A stretch of DNA of 64,000 nucleotides from Beta vulgaris subsp. vulgaris (lineage: Eukaryota > Streptophyta > Magnoliopsida > Caryophyllales > Amaranthaceae), in contig NC_079209.1 of NCBI RefSeq assembly GCF_026745355.1, positions 18,026,109 through 18,090,108 of the forward strand, read 5' to 3'. The translations under genes and the position numbers were made by a program. Below are positions 20,978 through 33,635 of this stretch, piece after piece. Under the pieces are notes generated by a model. That model searched no databases. It saw only the letters and a list, made by a program, of their open reading frames with translations, and was not told the origin of the DNA. Positions within the stretch are counted from its first letter, which is position 1, and every line of letters begins with the position of its first letter.

Positions 20978-21865
20978 CTATGACACTACAAGGTACCCAA
21001 AATAGTCAAACTCAGGCATCTTTTGAGCTCTCAACCCATAAACAATTTGGATTTGAGGTTTTGTCACAAACTTTTGGTATGAAATTCTACGCCCATCAGG
21101 TGCTTTAAGGGTCACACTCTGCTTAACACAATTGATGTCAGCCTCATATTTAGTCAACCAATTCATCCCCAAAATCACATCAAACTCAGATAACTCAAAT
21201 TCTACAAGGTCAACTAGAAACTCAACTTTCCCCAACACAATTGGACAATTCCTATACATGACTCTACATCTCACAGTTTCTCCAGTAGGTAGGGCAACAT
21301 TTAGAGAGGAAAAGTCACATGATGGTTGCAAGTTCAGGCTTTTGGCAAACAATGGGGAAATGAAAGAATGTGAAGCTCCAGAATCAAATAAAACATGGAC
21401 AGGCAAAGAATGGATAGAGAAGGTACCAGTAATAACATTGTTATCATTCTCAGCCTCATCTTGCCTCATGACATAAATCCTTCCTGCCGGTGCTTGTCGT
21501 GGTGGATTACGATATGCTCCGGCTGTGTTGTTGTTTCGGTTGCGATTAGTACCAGCTGAAGATGTTCCTCCAATGCTATTATCTGCTCCTGGTGGCTTAG
21601 GACAATCCCTGGCATAGTGATCACGACTCCCGCATCTATAACAAGCACTTGAGCCAACACGACAGTCACTCTCTGAATGGTTCCTTCTTCCACACTTGGC
21701 ACACTCCTGAGGTTTGTTCACAGATGCCGTGAAGTTACTCTGAACTCGGTTACCTCCATGATAACCTTGACCCCTATAATCAGATTGACCACTATCATTT
21801 CTCCTGAAATTTTGGCTCCCTTGATTAGGCCTTTTTGCTCCTCCTTGATTATCATTCCTCCCCAT
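20978..21865 (-). pseudogene. Chromovirus Gag C-terminus and protease
   Basis: This 295-residue frame holds two zinc knuckles, CAKCGRRNHSESDC and CYRCGSRDHYARDC, both with complete Cys-Cys-His-Cys sets, which bind packaged RNA. It is followed by a Pro/Asn-rich linker and a retropepsin with an intact VLFDSGASHSFIS loop and a later VDLVEFELSEFDVILGMNWL flap/strand region. It is separated from the gag start by a short break at about 21866-21907. Protease residues look functional, but the rest of the element is not. Confidence 0.85.
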
Positions 21866-21907
21866 TCCTCCTTTTAAAGTTACTATTCTGAGATTCTCGA
21901 AGCAATA

Positions 21908-22639
21908 CTACGCGTTCCACATAACAGCAACATCAACCATATCCTGGTATGAAGTGAACCTTTGAGATGCCAACCTATCCTGATATTTGAGCTGAAGACC
22001 TCGCTCAAAACGGTTCATCCTTGACTGCTCACTAGTTACCATTTCAGGTGCGAACCTTGAAAGCTCCATGAACTTATTAGCATATTCCAAAACACTCATG
22101 GTACCTTGCTGTAAGTGAAGGAATTCATCTTCTTTCTGCTTCCTAAGTGAGGGAGGGTAAAATTTATTTCGCATCAAATCCTGAAGTTTGCTCCATCCAA
22201 ACCCAGGTTCATTTTTCTTTTCTTCAATAATCTTCCACCATAAGCTTGCGTGGCCCGTGAGATGAAATATAGCAAAGTCTACTCTCCATTTCTCAGGGCA
22301 TTGCAAGGTTTCAAACAGCTGGTCCATGCGATTAATCCAATCTTCAAGCGCCACCGGATCAGGCTTACCATCATATGAAGGGGGGTAAAGAGATGAGAAC
22401 TTTTTGAACATCGCAGCGCTCTCATTTTCATTAGTAACTACCTTCCTCCTGGATTCTTGGACTAACTCAGCTAACATAGTGCTCATATTTTCCAATCTTT
22501 CCATTCTTTCTGCATTCCTATCTAAAGGTTCATAATCATCATCCTGGTCATCCTCTATATGCACATCCTCCACGTGCACATTTTCAGCACCATTTGTAAC
22601 ATCGTTGTTGACGTCAACAGTCGACATTCTACATGTCAA
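21908..22639 (-). pseudogene. Chromovirus Gag N-terminal region
   Basis: 243 residues. An acidic N-terminus (IEDDQDDDYEPLDRNAERME) leads into a coiled coil, then the gag core: FKKFSSLYPPSYDGKPDPVA, LEDWINRMDQLFETLQCPE, HLTGHASLWWKIIEEKK and FLHLQQGTMSVLEYANKFME. It ends RFTSYQDMVDVAVMWNA followed by a stop just before the zinc-knuckle frame, where an intact relative would read through. The start is the first ATG inside the leader. It lies about 230 bp from the primer-binding site. Confidence 0.85.
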
Positions 22640-22888
22640 ATTACGGTTACGTTGTAATAAAATCGTAAAAACATTCCCATTTCCCGTATCCTACGCTCAC
22701 ACTCATTTTATAAATATTTACCACCATTTTTAGTTTTCAATTTACTTAATTCAATTTTTATTAATCATAATTCCTTATTTTATCTATAGTTTAATCAATG
22801 TACCTTTAAATCCTTTTTATAACTTAAATAATCGTAAAACCATGGGGTTAAACGTTATGGTTCAGAACTGTTTGCTCTGATACCACTT

Positions 22889-23085
22889 TGTAACTCCCCG
22901 ACTACTAATTCACTATTTAAGATAATCTAATTAGCAGCGGAATACTTATTTAGTCGAGGCAATACTGCTGCACCTTCGGTTAGGAAGGTGCAAGGCTACA
23001 ATCATATAAACTATTTAAACATTAAGAGATGTAATAGTGATAACTTAGACATCTTATATCATAATAAAGTAGACAACGTTAAATA
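22889..23085 (-). repeat. LTR-B: truncated chromovirus 5' LTR
   Basis: Only about the first 197 bp of the 3-kb LTR remain (TGTAACTCCCCGAC to GACAACGTTAA). The sequence then passes through about 12 unmatched bases into flank copy F'. The primer-binding site lies 3 bp to its left, so this is the 5' LTR of the element on the minus strand. Confidence 0.9.
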
Positions 23086-23097
23086 ATCGTCAACTTA

Positions 23098-23857
23098 TTT
23101 TATCTTTTGAAGTGTAAACATGAAATACATGGTTACGTGAGTTGTGATATTAATTTGTCAACCAAACTGAGTACAGTCGTCTTATGTAATTTATCAATCA
23201 ATTTGAGTCATGATCCACTTCAGATCAAAGAGAGGTATATGCCTCCATTTTTTGTCTTGATTTTGATGAATCTTGTTTAATGATCCCTTGAGATTATCGT
23301 TGCAGTTTATGTTTTTATAGAATCCAACACGTTTTATAAGTTTTCCTACAACTCATTAGCGAATCCTACTTTGCATCTTTCATTATCCTTTTTCACCAAT
23401 TAGCGTGAACCACTATCTCAAGCAGCTAGATCTGGCACGAGCATGGGCAGGGTCGGGCCTATTCACGGGCTTCGCCTGTGGCTTTTTGAAGAATAGCTAG
23501 TTGGGCCAGGCAGAAGCCCATTAGTAGCGTGTCGTTCGGGGCCGAGCTTGAAATACGAGAATCTTACCCTCGGCATGTCACGACCCATGGGTCTGGCGGG
23601 TTGGGCTCGTGCCTCCTGCGGGACTGGTTCGTTAATTTAGTTTTTTTTTTATTTTGGCAGTTTTAGAGCCCACTTAGCGGACTATGGCTGGGACAGGCTT
23701 CAAGGGGATCTGGCAGGGGTTGAACGGCACATGTGTCAGCCCTACCCCTACCCAGCTTTACATGCAACCCTTTATCGTACCTAAAATGTTTTGTGCCTCA
23801 TGGATTATAAAGAATGAGTATAGGTTTAGTCCCTATAAAATACATTTGTTCATTATG
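23098..23857. repeat. Flank segment F', second copy
   Basis: Second copy of 13997-14870, including the GC-rich block and ending in the same TTATG (23853-23857) before an LTR. It lacks about 110 bases present in the first copy. The junction to LTR-B shares TTTATCTTTT with the start of F, suggesting microhomology at the breakpoint. Confidence 0.9.
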
Positions 23858-26800
23858 TGTAACACCCCGACTACTAATTCACTATTTAAGATAATCTAAT
23901 TAGCAGCGGAATACTTATTTAGTCGAGGCATTACTGCCGCACCTTCGGTTAGGAACGTGCAAGGCTACAATCATATAAACTATTTAAACATTAAGAGATA
24001 TAATAGTGATAACTTAGACATCTTATATTATAATAAAGTAGACAACGTTAACGTTTACTTGACATAACAACGATAACTTATATCAAAGCATATGGTCTTA
24101 CATTCTAGTTAAGTTAACCTTACAAGTTAGTAGCACTAATACTAGATGATTTAATAAGGTGGTAATCCTTGCCACTATGCAGTACCATCGTCCCCAACAG
24201 TACCTAAAACATAAATACAAAACGTTATGAGCCGAGGCTCAGTAACAAACTACCCTAGCAACGTAAACTCATTTCAACTCATTTTATTTACAAAACAGGG
24301 AGAAAGAATAATTCAAACATTTACGAAAACAATATTCATTCAATTCACTTTAAGAGTCCATGATTCCATTCCATCAGTTTTTACTCTGGTTGATGTACAT
24401 CAGTCAATGCTGGGACGTCTCCCAGTATGTGTATGCACCACTGTGCAAGGGCCTTGGCCCCGGGCATTACCCTACACCAGTAAACAGTAGTGGGCGAGTG
24501 CCCCAGTAAACAGTATCGGGCCAGTGCCCCAGTAAGCAGTACGGTACGTGCACAACCTTCAGTCAGTCAGTAGGTACAACCAACCAGTTCTTTCACTTTT
24601 CTTTATCATGTTACGTTTCTTTTATTTTAACAGTGATCAGTGTATTCTAGAAACTCAGTAACTTCCATTAATATTTCATAAACAAGATCATTTCAGTGAT
24701 CAGTATGCTTCTGTAACTCAGTATCTTTCAATCATATAAATCTCAGGATACGTAATCAAAACATGTAATAATATTCCCGCAACTCAAAAACACACGTGTT
24801 CATAAATCATCATCTCAGTAGCATATTATAAAAACGCATTTCAAAGGAATTGCAGGTACCAGCAGTAGTTGTTACCTTGATTGCAGAATAATAATAATAA
24901 TCCTCTTCTTATGTCCTTGATATCATCCTTACTGAGCTCCGAGGAACGAGTTCTTTTAAGTTTCAAAATGAGTATTTTTATAAGTTAGAAATTAATAGAA
25001 AACATTAATATAAGTGCTCTTTAAGTATTCTTAGTTTACAATATTGATTATATAAGTTATAAAGTCTAACTTATTTAACGATTACGTAATATGTTGAAGT
25101 TAATAGTTTATCCAAACCTTTATACTTATCTCATGATAATCGATAGATATTACTTAGAAATCAAATTAAAAGTATTATTCCAATTAGTCATATTATAAGC
25201 TTATAAATTAATAGTTGCATAATCATTTAAAGGAGTTAGAAATTGAAATTATGAGTGACTATATAAGGAAAATACCTACTACAACATTCCTTGCCTAATT
25301 TCCCATGAATTGTTATTATTATTCTAATAACCACTAATGAACTAAATACAAACTCATTTTGTAAACTAAGTGTTCCTAGTATTCAATAAAGAATTCAGAT
25401 TATAAGAACTAGAAGGTACTTAGTTTAACATAACATTTTTAATTAACCCCTAATATAATTATTAACATAATTATTTAAAGGTTTAATTTACACAAGTGAT
25501 TTAATTAAGCCCACAAAACAGTCCACTTAAGTCCAATAAATAAACAAGCAACCAATGAATCAAGTTGGTTTAGCTAAAGTAAATCAGATTTTAGACCCAC
25601 TTAGATTAATGAGTAAAAGGTAGTAATTAGGCTTTCCTTATCATATATAATATTAAAGCAAGAAAAAATTAGCCTATGTGGCAGCTTCATAGAAATTCTG
25701 CTCTCACAATTCACCCCACATTCATGGAGCAATGAAATAGATGCCACGTGTCACATCCCATTAAAATGATTTTGTTTGATTATGATATTATTAGTTTCCA
25801 AAAATTTTAAAAATCAGTCATTGAATGCTTTAGGAAAACCTCCAATTCCCTTAAGTTGAAGATATATCGTGATTTTGGGCTGTAAAAGAAAGATTTCTCA
25901 CTGGAAGGAAATCTCCACTTTAGCAAATCTTCAAGGTTTTTCCTTTCCTGTCAAATATTCCATTCAACTACTCTTTTTGAAGTTGAAAAATATTTACAGG
26001 ATGGTTTTAGATTTGATACTGAAATTGTTTGAGGAAATTTAGTTACATACAATTGAATGACTGTATTATAAATCCGTGCAAGAATATACACACATTCCTT
26101 CCTCTGTTTACTCTTTTACCTTTTTCATAGTATGCATATATGACATAATCATCCTATTATATATCATACTTTATGAAAGAAGTATAAAACAACTCATGGG
26201 TGATGGGTTGAATGAAAAAATTGCAAATGTGAAGTAGTATATGATATCCTGATAATATGTTAGCTAGCTAATTAATTTTATTTTTTCTTAATTCCCTTTA
26301 GGTAATGAATATAATGAGATGCTAGCCCGTTCAGGAGGAAATGCAAATGCAATAATAATAGTCATGAAAATTTATTTTATTACCAAATAAGAAATAAAAA
26401 AATATTTTGTTAAAAAAAAGTGTCATACCATGACTATGATCAGAGGTTACATATAACAAAAACAATAAAAACTCAATCTTTAGTCAAAGTGGTCTAAGGT
26501 GGGCTAATATGAATCATCATAACAAATTATATCCACGACCAATACATACTAAGTTTTTATATATAGAAAAAAACAGGTTAGAGCATGTTCTCTTTAGCAT
26601 AAAACAACTGAACTGAATTAAATTATAACTAATAGTAATGATAATAATTTAGGAATTGAACTGAACTAAAAATAAGTTTGGGGAAAACAGTCCCTTAAAG
26701 TGAGAGAAGTAAGACAAGAGGCAATATATGAAACAAGAAATTAAATAAGGTAAAAAAAAAAAGTGGAAACCAACATATAAGGATCGGTTCACTTCAACTT

Positions 26801-27720
26801 ATTTTTACAAAACTATGACGATATAAGTTCGAAAAAATTTAGATGATTAGGTGATCCAACGGGTTGTCAACCCTCTAATTATTGAAATTTCCTTGGCCAA
26901 GAGTACATTCAGACATTAATTTTATTATTGTTCTCTCTCCAATTTATTGTATATATATTAATATTATTATTTTATTGTATCTAAGAGGGTTAACCTTAGG
27001 ATCACTCAAAATTTTCCCACGCTCTTACATTCAAATGAAACAAAAAATATAAATACATCCACTTATGAACTTAAGCTTGATATTATTAATATCATTTTTA
27101 AAGAAAATTTACACTTTGAATTTGGCCCATTTGATATACAATTTCTAAAATAAAGAATTAGCAGAGATAGTGAAACATGGCCCATGTGCTTAAATTACAA
27201 AATATAGCTTTCTTTAATGAGCTTTGAGACACTAATTGAGAAGGTGAATCAATAAAATGAGTTAATTATATATCAAGCTTATATATCAAAAGAGGGATTT
27301 ATAAGTATTCAATTTTAGTTGGTCTATAAGAGAGTAAAACTGTTGTTGAAAGATCAGAAGTTATCGAATTAGAAAAATTGTTAATTTGTCTATGCACTTT
27401 GTTTTGACGGCTTCTTTTTTCTTTGATGTAAAAAATAATATTGAAATGTAAATTATATGGAGAACTTATAAAACACACATACATTATACAAGTATTGTGT
27501 ATTTATATTTGTTTACTATACAAAATTATCATTTTCTAAATAATTCTTTATATTAAAATTGTAGTGGCTTAATTAATATACTCTAAATTTGTTTTTAGGA
27601 AGAAACTAATGAGTAAGGATTATTTCAAGTAGCAACGGGGAATAAGGTATTTAGGCAAAAAAAGTAAAGTGGAAAACCCCGTATGATACTCATTACGTCA
27701 GATGGAACGGGGAATAAGGT

Positions 27721-27939
27721 ATGATACAATATACCATCGAAATTGTGGTAATTTTAGGTAGCAACATAACGGGGAATAAGGTATTTATACCCCATATGGT
27801 ACTTATTCCGTCAGTTGGAACAAAATTTCTTATGATGTTTCAAAAAAGACAGTTTTTCGGCCATGTGTTAAAAGTCAAGGACAATCCCTATCACATGGTA
27901 GGTTTGTATCTCCCGAGACCAGTTCTTAGTCATGGCTAA
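27721..27939 (+). pseudogene. Remnant of Helitron RepHel (PIF1-like helicase C-terminus), copy 1
   Basis: The translation contains NKVFIPHMVLIPSVGTKF, a KRQFFGHVLKVKDNPYHM stretch and VGLYLPRPVLSHG before a stop. In intact plant Helitron helicases the corresponding order is VFIPR(I/M), KRRQFP, a NKSQGQ helicase motif, then VGLYLPRPVFSHGQ. The helicase motif region is shortened here, so it cannot work. It confirms that the surrounding DNA is a Helitron. Confidence 0.7.
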
Positions 27940-27984
27940 TTTTATGTAGCCATTTCTCAGTCACGAGTAAAAATTGCCTAATCA

Positions 27985-30484
27985 TCATATATAATATTAA
28001 AGCAAGAAAACTTCATCCTATGTGGTAGCCCCATATTGTTTATCCCCTCTCATTGCTTCTCAGTTTTTCCAAGCCTCTCATTCACTTGCCACGTGTCACT
28101 GTATTTGATTTAAAAAGATTGCAAATCGTGTAGATTTAGGTTGTGTAAGGTAAACTTAAATCTAGCAATTTATATTTAAGGAAACAAATTAATTTCAAAA
28201 AATAATCCCTAATTAAATCAAATTGAATATTGTCATGAAAGGAAACAACTCACACATCTTTAAATATCAATATTTATTTTACTGCATCTCCCTCCTCTCA
28301 AACCCTCAATACCAAATTCTTTCAATTTCATGATCGAATTTTAGCTCATTTTTTCTGTAATTCATCCAAATGAACAACAATTCGATTAATTGGAGTGAGA
28401 AATAGAGAGGAGAGAGAAAAACTCCTACATAGAAATACTTCGAACAGATAAACCCAGATGAAAAAACACGGGAACATCAACATGGCAGCATCAGCAATTG
28501 GGGAACCAACCAACAGAGAGGAAGATAGCAGCGATGAATTCGAAGTCAAAAAGAATTGAGATTGACTTTTTTGCGAAATTATCTATTAAGGATATTAAGC
28601 TTTTTGTTTATTGTTTTCTTTAACCTTTCTTTTTTCATTTTTTTGGTGATGTGAAGTTGTAATTTATGAATGAGCTTAGTTTTGAATTGAAGGAGTGAAA
28701 ACATACATGTAACTCTGTTTTCTAATTGTTGCATGTAAATCAGATCAATTAAAATTTGTTAATTATGTTATGTTACCTTTGTTCACCAAAAAGAAAAGCA
28801 AAATTTGTGTACTATCTCGCTCAAAATCTTTAGCAAAATATAGAACACAAATATTTATGGATTTGATAAAAGTTAATTGCTATTTTCACAAAATATATAT
28901 AAAATTTTCCATTTCAGATGAAAGAGAAGGAAGTGGAGAATCAGAAGAGTTAGATCAAATGATGAAGGAAGATAATTATGAAATGGTAGAGAGGTGAGAA
29001 AAAGAGATGAAGGATGAAAGACATTAGAATATCCTAGAAGTGAGCTGCAACTAATTGTTGTTTCTTTTTCTTTTTAGGAATGTTTCTCATGTTATTTACT
29101 TACTAACCTTTCAAAAAAAATTACAATACTAGGTTAGAGTAACTTAAAAAGTGTCTTAGATTCCGATTGTTTAACAACAACGAAAAATAAACAATGTTAA
29201 CAAAAAAATTACAGCTTTTTATATAAGCTAATAAGGAAATTACAATGTTAACAAAAATAAACAAAGTCAGCAACTTTTTATAAAAGCCTCTTCTTCAAAA
29301 TGTAGCTCTATTTTGAACTTGAATTTGGATGGGTGATAAAGAAAATTATGAAATCCCAAAGATCAATAAGATGATACAAGCTACGAAGGATAGGCCACCA
29401 TCTGTGCATGTATGTCTATTGATAATTACCTCTGAAAATCTTGAATCAATAATTCATAAACCAATTACAATTGAAGTAATAAAAAGATACCCGAACTTAC
29501 AATAGTCATAATGTATTGCCTTCAAATTAAATTAACAATTGGAGATGCAAATAAGACTTAATCGCGTTGGAAGAAGCACGAGAAAGATCAAAGTATGGAC
29601 ATAGTTTTCTACATGTGGATTGCTGCTTCATATTCATGGAAAAGTTGGGTTGGCAATTTGATAAGAACAACAAATCTAGAGAGAAAACGATTTTGCCAGT
29701 GCAAATTTTTAGTGAAAGTCAAGAAAACTCAAGATAAAATACAGGATATGATGAAAAAACTATGAATTTGATGGTGTTGGATAGTTTTTTTCATGGTTCA
29801 AATGTTTTTGTTCTTAATTATCTTTTTATGGGGCAATATTCGAGTGACTAAAAAATATGTAATAGTGCAGTAGTCACTGCAACAACTACAATTTACCATG
29901 ATAATAATAAGTGTGACGTTATTATTTTCTTCATTTGTGGTTCGATCATTTCATTTTCTGTTCTTTTTTTCATAGAGTTCCAAGTACATTAGTTAGTATT
30001 CTAGAATTTACAAATTTAATTTTTACCATAGTGATTTGACCATAGTGATTTGGCCATTGGGTAGTATTGGATGTTAATGAAATTTATAAAGAAAAACTCA
30101 TGTTTTGAAATGAAGTTTCAATACCATGGGTATTGATATTATAATTAAATTTACATCAAACTCTGAAATTGCTAAACCAAAGGAAATGACATGACATAGT
30201 TGATGAGAAAAGGGTATGCATCGTAAAAATGAAAAAGACTTCCTTTGTATTCATCCCATCTAAAATAGAATGAGGGTAATTTGCGTATTTATCGTTTTTA
30301 AGAGAGAAAAGGTTAGATTAGAAGCATTATCATAAATAATATATAGTCGATATTAAGTCGTACATAGGGGATAAATACGATATAATGATGAATTTGATGT
30401 TGAAAGGAATAACTATTTATATTATAATTTTCTGCAAAGTAATAAAACTATTTGTAACCATACATTGCATGGGTATTAGACTAG
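27985..30484 (+). mobile_element. Nested Helitron inside the larger composite
   Basis: The second 5' terminus (TCATATATAATATTAAAGCAAG, 27985 on) nearly copies the outer one. A plausible 3' end CTAG at 30481-30484 is preceded by CCATAC-ATT-GCATGG, a hairpin with one mismatch. The base after CTAG is A rather than T, which weakens this end. Sequence after it (30510 on) again resembles the region before 27985. Confidence 0.5.
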
Positions 30485-31953
30485 AAAGCAAGAGGGATAC
30501 TATTCGACATAGTTTTATCAACAAAATTAGCTAACTATCTAGCATTATATGTCAAAAGAGGGATTATTGTAAGTATTCAAAATTATTCGGTTTTACTCCC
30601 AATAAATAAACACTAAGTTTGGTTGTTTTTTCACTAATTGGTTTTCTAGAGTGAAAGATGAATTGAGAGAACGAATATATTTTCGGGGATGTTCACAGAG
30701 AAAGAGAGTGAAACTGTTTTGAAAGGATTGGATAAAGTTATTAAATTGTTAAAGTTGTTATTTTGTCTATTTACTTTTGTTTTCACTTTTTCTTATATAA
30801 AAGGATAACCATAAAATGTAAATCATATGGAGAACCTACAAAACGCACATATATAATACGATATTACATATTAATATGTTCTAAATTAATTTAATTAATA
30901 TCAAAACTGATGTTGGCTTGGTATATTTTAAAATTATACTTTTATATTTTTCTGTTCTTTCGGATTGCTTATGATAAGAAATAAAGGAGTAAGGGTTAAC
31001 TGTGGGCCACTGGTTTCATTTAGTGTAATTTTTGGGAGGCGAAAGTATAGTGGGAAGTACGAAAATGTCACCCTAAAAGAAATTACGAGGAACAAAAACC
31101 AACAAGGGAAAAATTATATTTATCATTTTTTTAATCACTCTGATCCATTATGCAGTTCCAAAGTATAAATATATCAAATTTTTAGAATAAATAAAGATAC
31201 AAATGGGAGCATAACACTAAATACTAAAGAAAGATTGAAATTCATCCACAACAATAACCTCTTGAAGGTTTACAATATAACATGAAAATCAAAACGGTAT
31301 ACTGACTAATTTTATATTGTAAATAGTAATGTAAAATAAGGATTTGAAATTTTGTATTGCAACGAGTTGATCAATATTCAGTTTGAAATTTTGTATTGCA
31401 ACGAGTTGATCATATTCAGTTTGAAATTTTGTTCATCATCCTTATCATAATTGAGCTTAGGATGATTTATAAATTATTTATCTATAACAAGAGATAGCAA
31501 ATATCATCGCACGAATACTATATATATACTCATTGTCAATTTTATAGATGGTGGAAATAATCTTATATCAGCTAGAGTGGAAAACATATATTCGGCTACA
31601 TAGAGGATCATTTAGAGGAAACTAAGTATTTTCAATGATAGATATTTTTGCTTCGACTCATAAGATAGTGAAAAGATGTGAATGATCATGTGTTGTTTGA
31701 ATTACCCGAGGTATTAATAGAGTATATTTAAGTTTAAAAATGCAATTTTTAAGGAAAAATGCAACTTAGAAGTGCATGAAGATCTACTCCATTGAATTCC
31801 TAAATACCATTAGATGTTCCGGTCTATTGAATCACAATATAAGACTAATGCTTGGTACACCAGTGATGATACTGAGGAATATTGACCCGGCCAACATCTG
31901 GTTTATGTAACAATACTAGGTTGGTAATCAAGCATGTAAACAACCGAATCATC

Positions 31954-32263
31954 CAAGTTGTGGTCATTTTAGGTAACAACGGGGAATAAGGTATTTATAC
32001 CCCGTATGATATTCCGTCAAATGAAACAAAATTTCTTATGATGTTCCAAAAAAAAAAGGCAGTTTCTTTTGGCAGTATTAAAAATCAAGGACAATCTCTA
32101 TCGCATAGTGGGTTTCCCGCCGAGACCAGTTAGCAAGCATGACCAATTCTACGTAACCATTTCTAGAGTCACGAGTAAAAGATGCATAATAGTACTAACT
32201 TATGAGGAAGAACATGGGATGTCTAATACTACGATTAATGTAGCATATAAAGAAAACATATGA
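31954..32263 (+). pseudogene. Remnant of Helitron RepHel (PIF1-like helicase C-terminus), copy 2
   Basis: Homologous to copy 1 but extends further. After a frame break it reads VGFPPRPVSKHDQFYVTISR then VTSKRCIIVLTYEEE and TTINVAYKENI, matching the end of plant Helitron helicases (RPVF.HGQLYVA.SRVTS..GLKILI ... NVVYKE). It lies about 180 bp before the 3' terminal hairpin, the expected place. The conserved Gly-Gln of HGQ is replaced by Asp-Gln, and frameshifts are present. Confidence 0.75.
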
Positions 32264-33635
32264 GTTATGTATCTGCTAAACAATTTTATAATTAATATAA
32301 AGACGCCTTTTTATCATACAAAAAAGAATTTGATCGAATAGACGTAAAGAATAGTTTATATGTTTTCAATGTAGCTAATATATTAAACATTCTTATTAAA
32401 CTTAATAGTTCTCGTGCATTATGCACGGGTCCAAAACCTAGTAACATTTAAAAACCAGAATTTTTTTTTAGAGAGAAGGATAAAAGGAGAGAGGGTGTAG
32501 TACCTCTGCTTTCTTGGAGCAGGGACGAGCGACAGACAAGGGAGCTCGGAGCTCCGCCGAAACCGAACAGCAGCTCGCGGTGGTGTGGCGCAGCACGAAA
32601 GGTCGGCGGCTTCCTCGAAGCTCCGGCGGCGGCGACAAAAACGAGCAACAGCAGCAGCGAAGAGGAGCGAGCGAAGGGAAGAGGAGAGAGGATGGGCGAG
32701 CAGGGAGAACGACGGGGAAGGGGTGCGCGAGAGAGGAGATGGGACTGAGGGGTTTGGTCTGCGGCGAAGGGCGACAGGAGGCGAGTGATGATGTGTGGTG
32801 GTGCTGTGCGATTCGCGAAAGAGGAGAGAAATTAAGGTGGGTGTGGGGGACGATAGGAAAGAGGTGTGGCGTGGGGGTGGTGTCGCTGCCACTGGGAGGC
32901 AGCCTTGGCGGTGTTGTAGGCTCGCCGGTGGTGGTATAAAGGTGGGGATATGGTTGTTGTATGGTGGTGTAATGGTGGCCGAAAACAGAGGAGGGAAAAG
33001 ATTGAATTTTTGTTTTCAAATTCTTCCCATTGATTGTATTTTTCTGTATTTTGTTGTTGATTTTGTGATTGAGAAACTCAACCATTATTCCTATTTATAG
33101 AGGAATCCCCATCTCAGTAGATGAATTTCAGAATTTTAAATTACCAAAACCATTCAAGAAAACAAGTGGCTAAATTCAGGGGTCTTGAGAAAATCAGTGG
33201 ATTAAGGGTGGTTGAGAGGGTGAAAACTCAAGTAAGTTTACTGAGATATTTTTGACTTTGTTAAGAAATCTCCATTCTTGTCCTTCCACGTACAGAGGAG
33301 GAAGAAGATGGAGTTATTGCTTTTCTTTTCATTTGTGTTTTAATTTTCTGATTTTTGGAGAAGAATAGTGTTAGGCCTTTTGGTTTTGTTTGGGCTTCAA
33401 AGGGTTTGGGCATTGGGCATTGGGCATTGGGTCCATCAGAATTTTGCTAACCTTAAGTCTTATATCATTTACAAGATTGATGCTAGGACTTAGAATTTTA
33501 ATTTATGAACTTTGTTATCCTAAAATTATTAAACAACATATCTTAGACATTTTTATTCACTAAAATTAGTTCACTATTAGCTTAATCATTAAAATTAGTT
33601 ATTAATTAATTAAAAGTAAAACTTGAGGTATTATA

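Larger units (their letters stand above)
14871..23085 (-). mobile_element. Tekay/Del-like Ty3/gypsy chromovirus, minus strand, one LTR truncated
   Basis: A complete left LTR of 2995 bp (14871-17865) is followed, on the minus strand, by a polypurine tract (ATAAGAGGGGAAGGA, 17866-17880), chromodomain, integrase, RNase H, reverse transcriptase, protease and gag. The primer site TGGTATCAGAGC lies 3 bp inside the right LTR, which starts at 22889 and breaks off near 23085. Target duplication TTATG precedes the left LTR (14866-14870). The domain order protease, RT, RNase H, integrase, chromodomain and the long LTR fit the Tekay/Del branch. Stops in gag and RT and a frameshift in the chromodomain make it defective. 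Confidence 0.93.
25641..32441 (+). mobile_element. Helitron composite, 6.8 kb, inside LTR-C
   Basis: It starts TCATATATAATATTAAAGC after an A and ends CTAG before a T. The end is preceded by a palindrome GTGCATTATGCAC (32414-32426) about 11 bases upstream, which is the Helitron 3' hairpin. The uninterrupted host sequence CCTTATAACATTT survives in LTR-A (about 16627-16639), so insertion was exactly between A and T without duplication. The interior holds a second identical-type 5' end at 27985, an internal CTAG end at 30481-30484 and two decayed helicase C-termini. It therefore looks built from at least two, probably three, related Helitrons. Confidence 0.9.
23858..33635 (-). repeat. LTR-C: solo LTR of the same chromovirus insertion, split by a Helitron
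   Basis: The left part (23858-25640) and right part (32442-33635) together match LTR-A from TGTAACACC to GGTATTATA (a C to T change in the last CA). It is flanked by TTATG on both sides (23853-23857 and 33636-33640) with no internal region, so it is a solo LTR. Its flank and target duplication are the same as those of LTR-A, so both descend from one insertion event. Confidence 0.93.

Noticed and set aside
28770..28997. 75-residue frame with an acidic tail (ERSGE-type) within the Helitron
   Set aside because: No domain, AT-rich, and no sign of captured gene exons around it.
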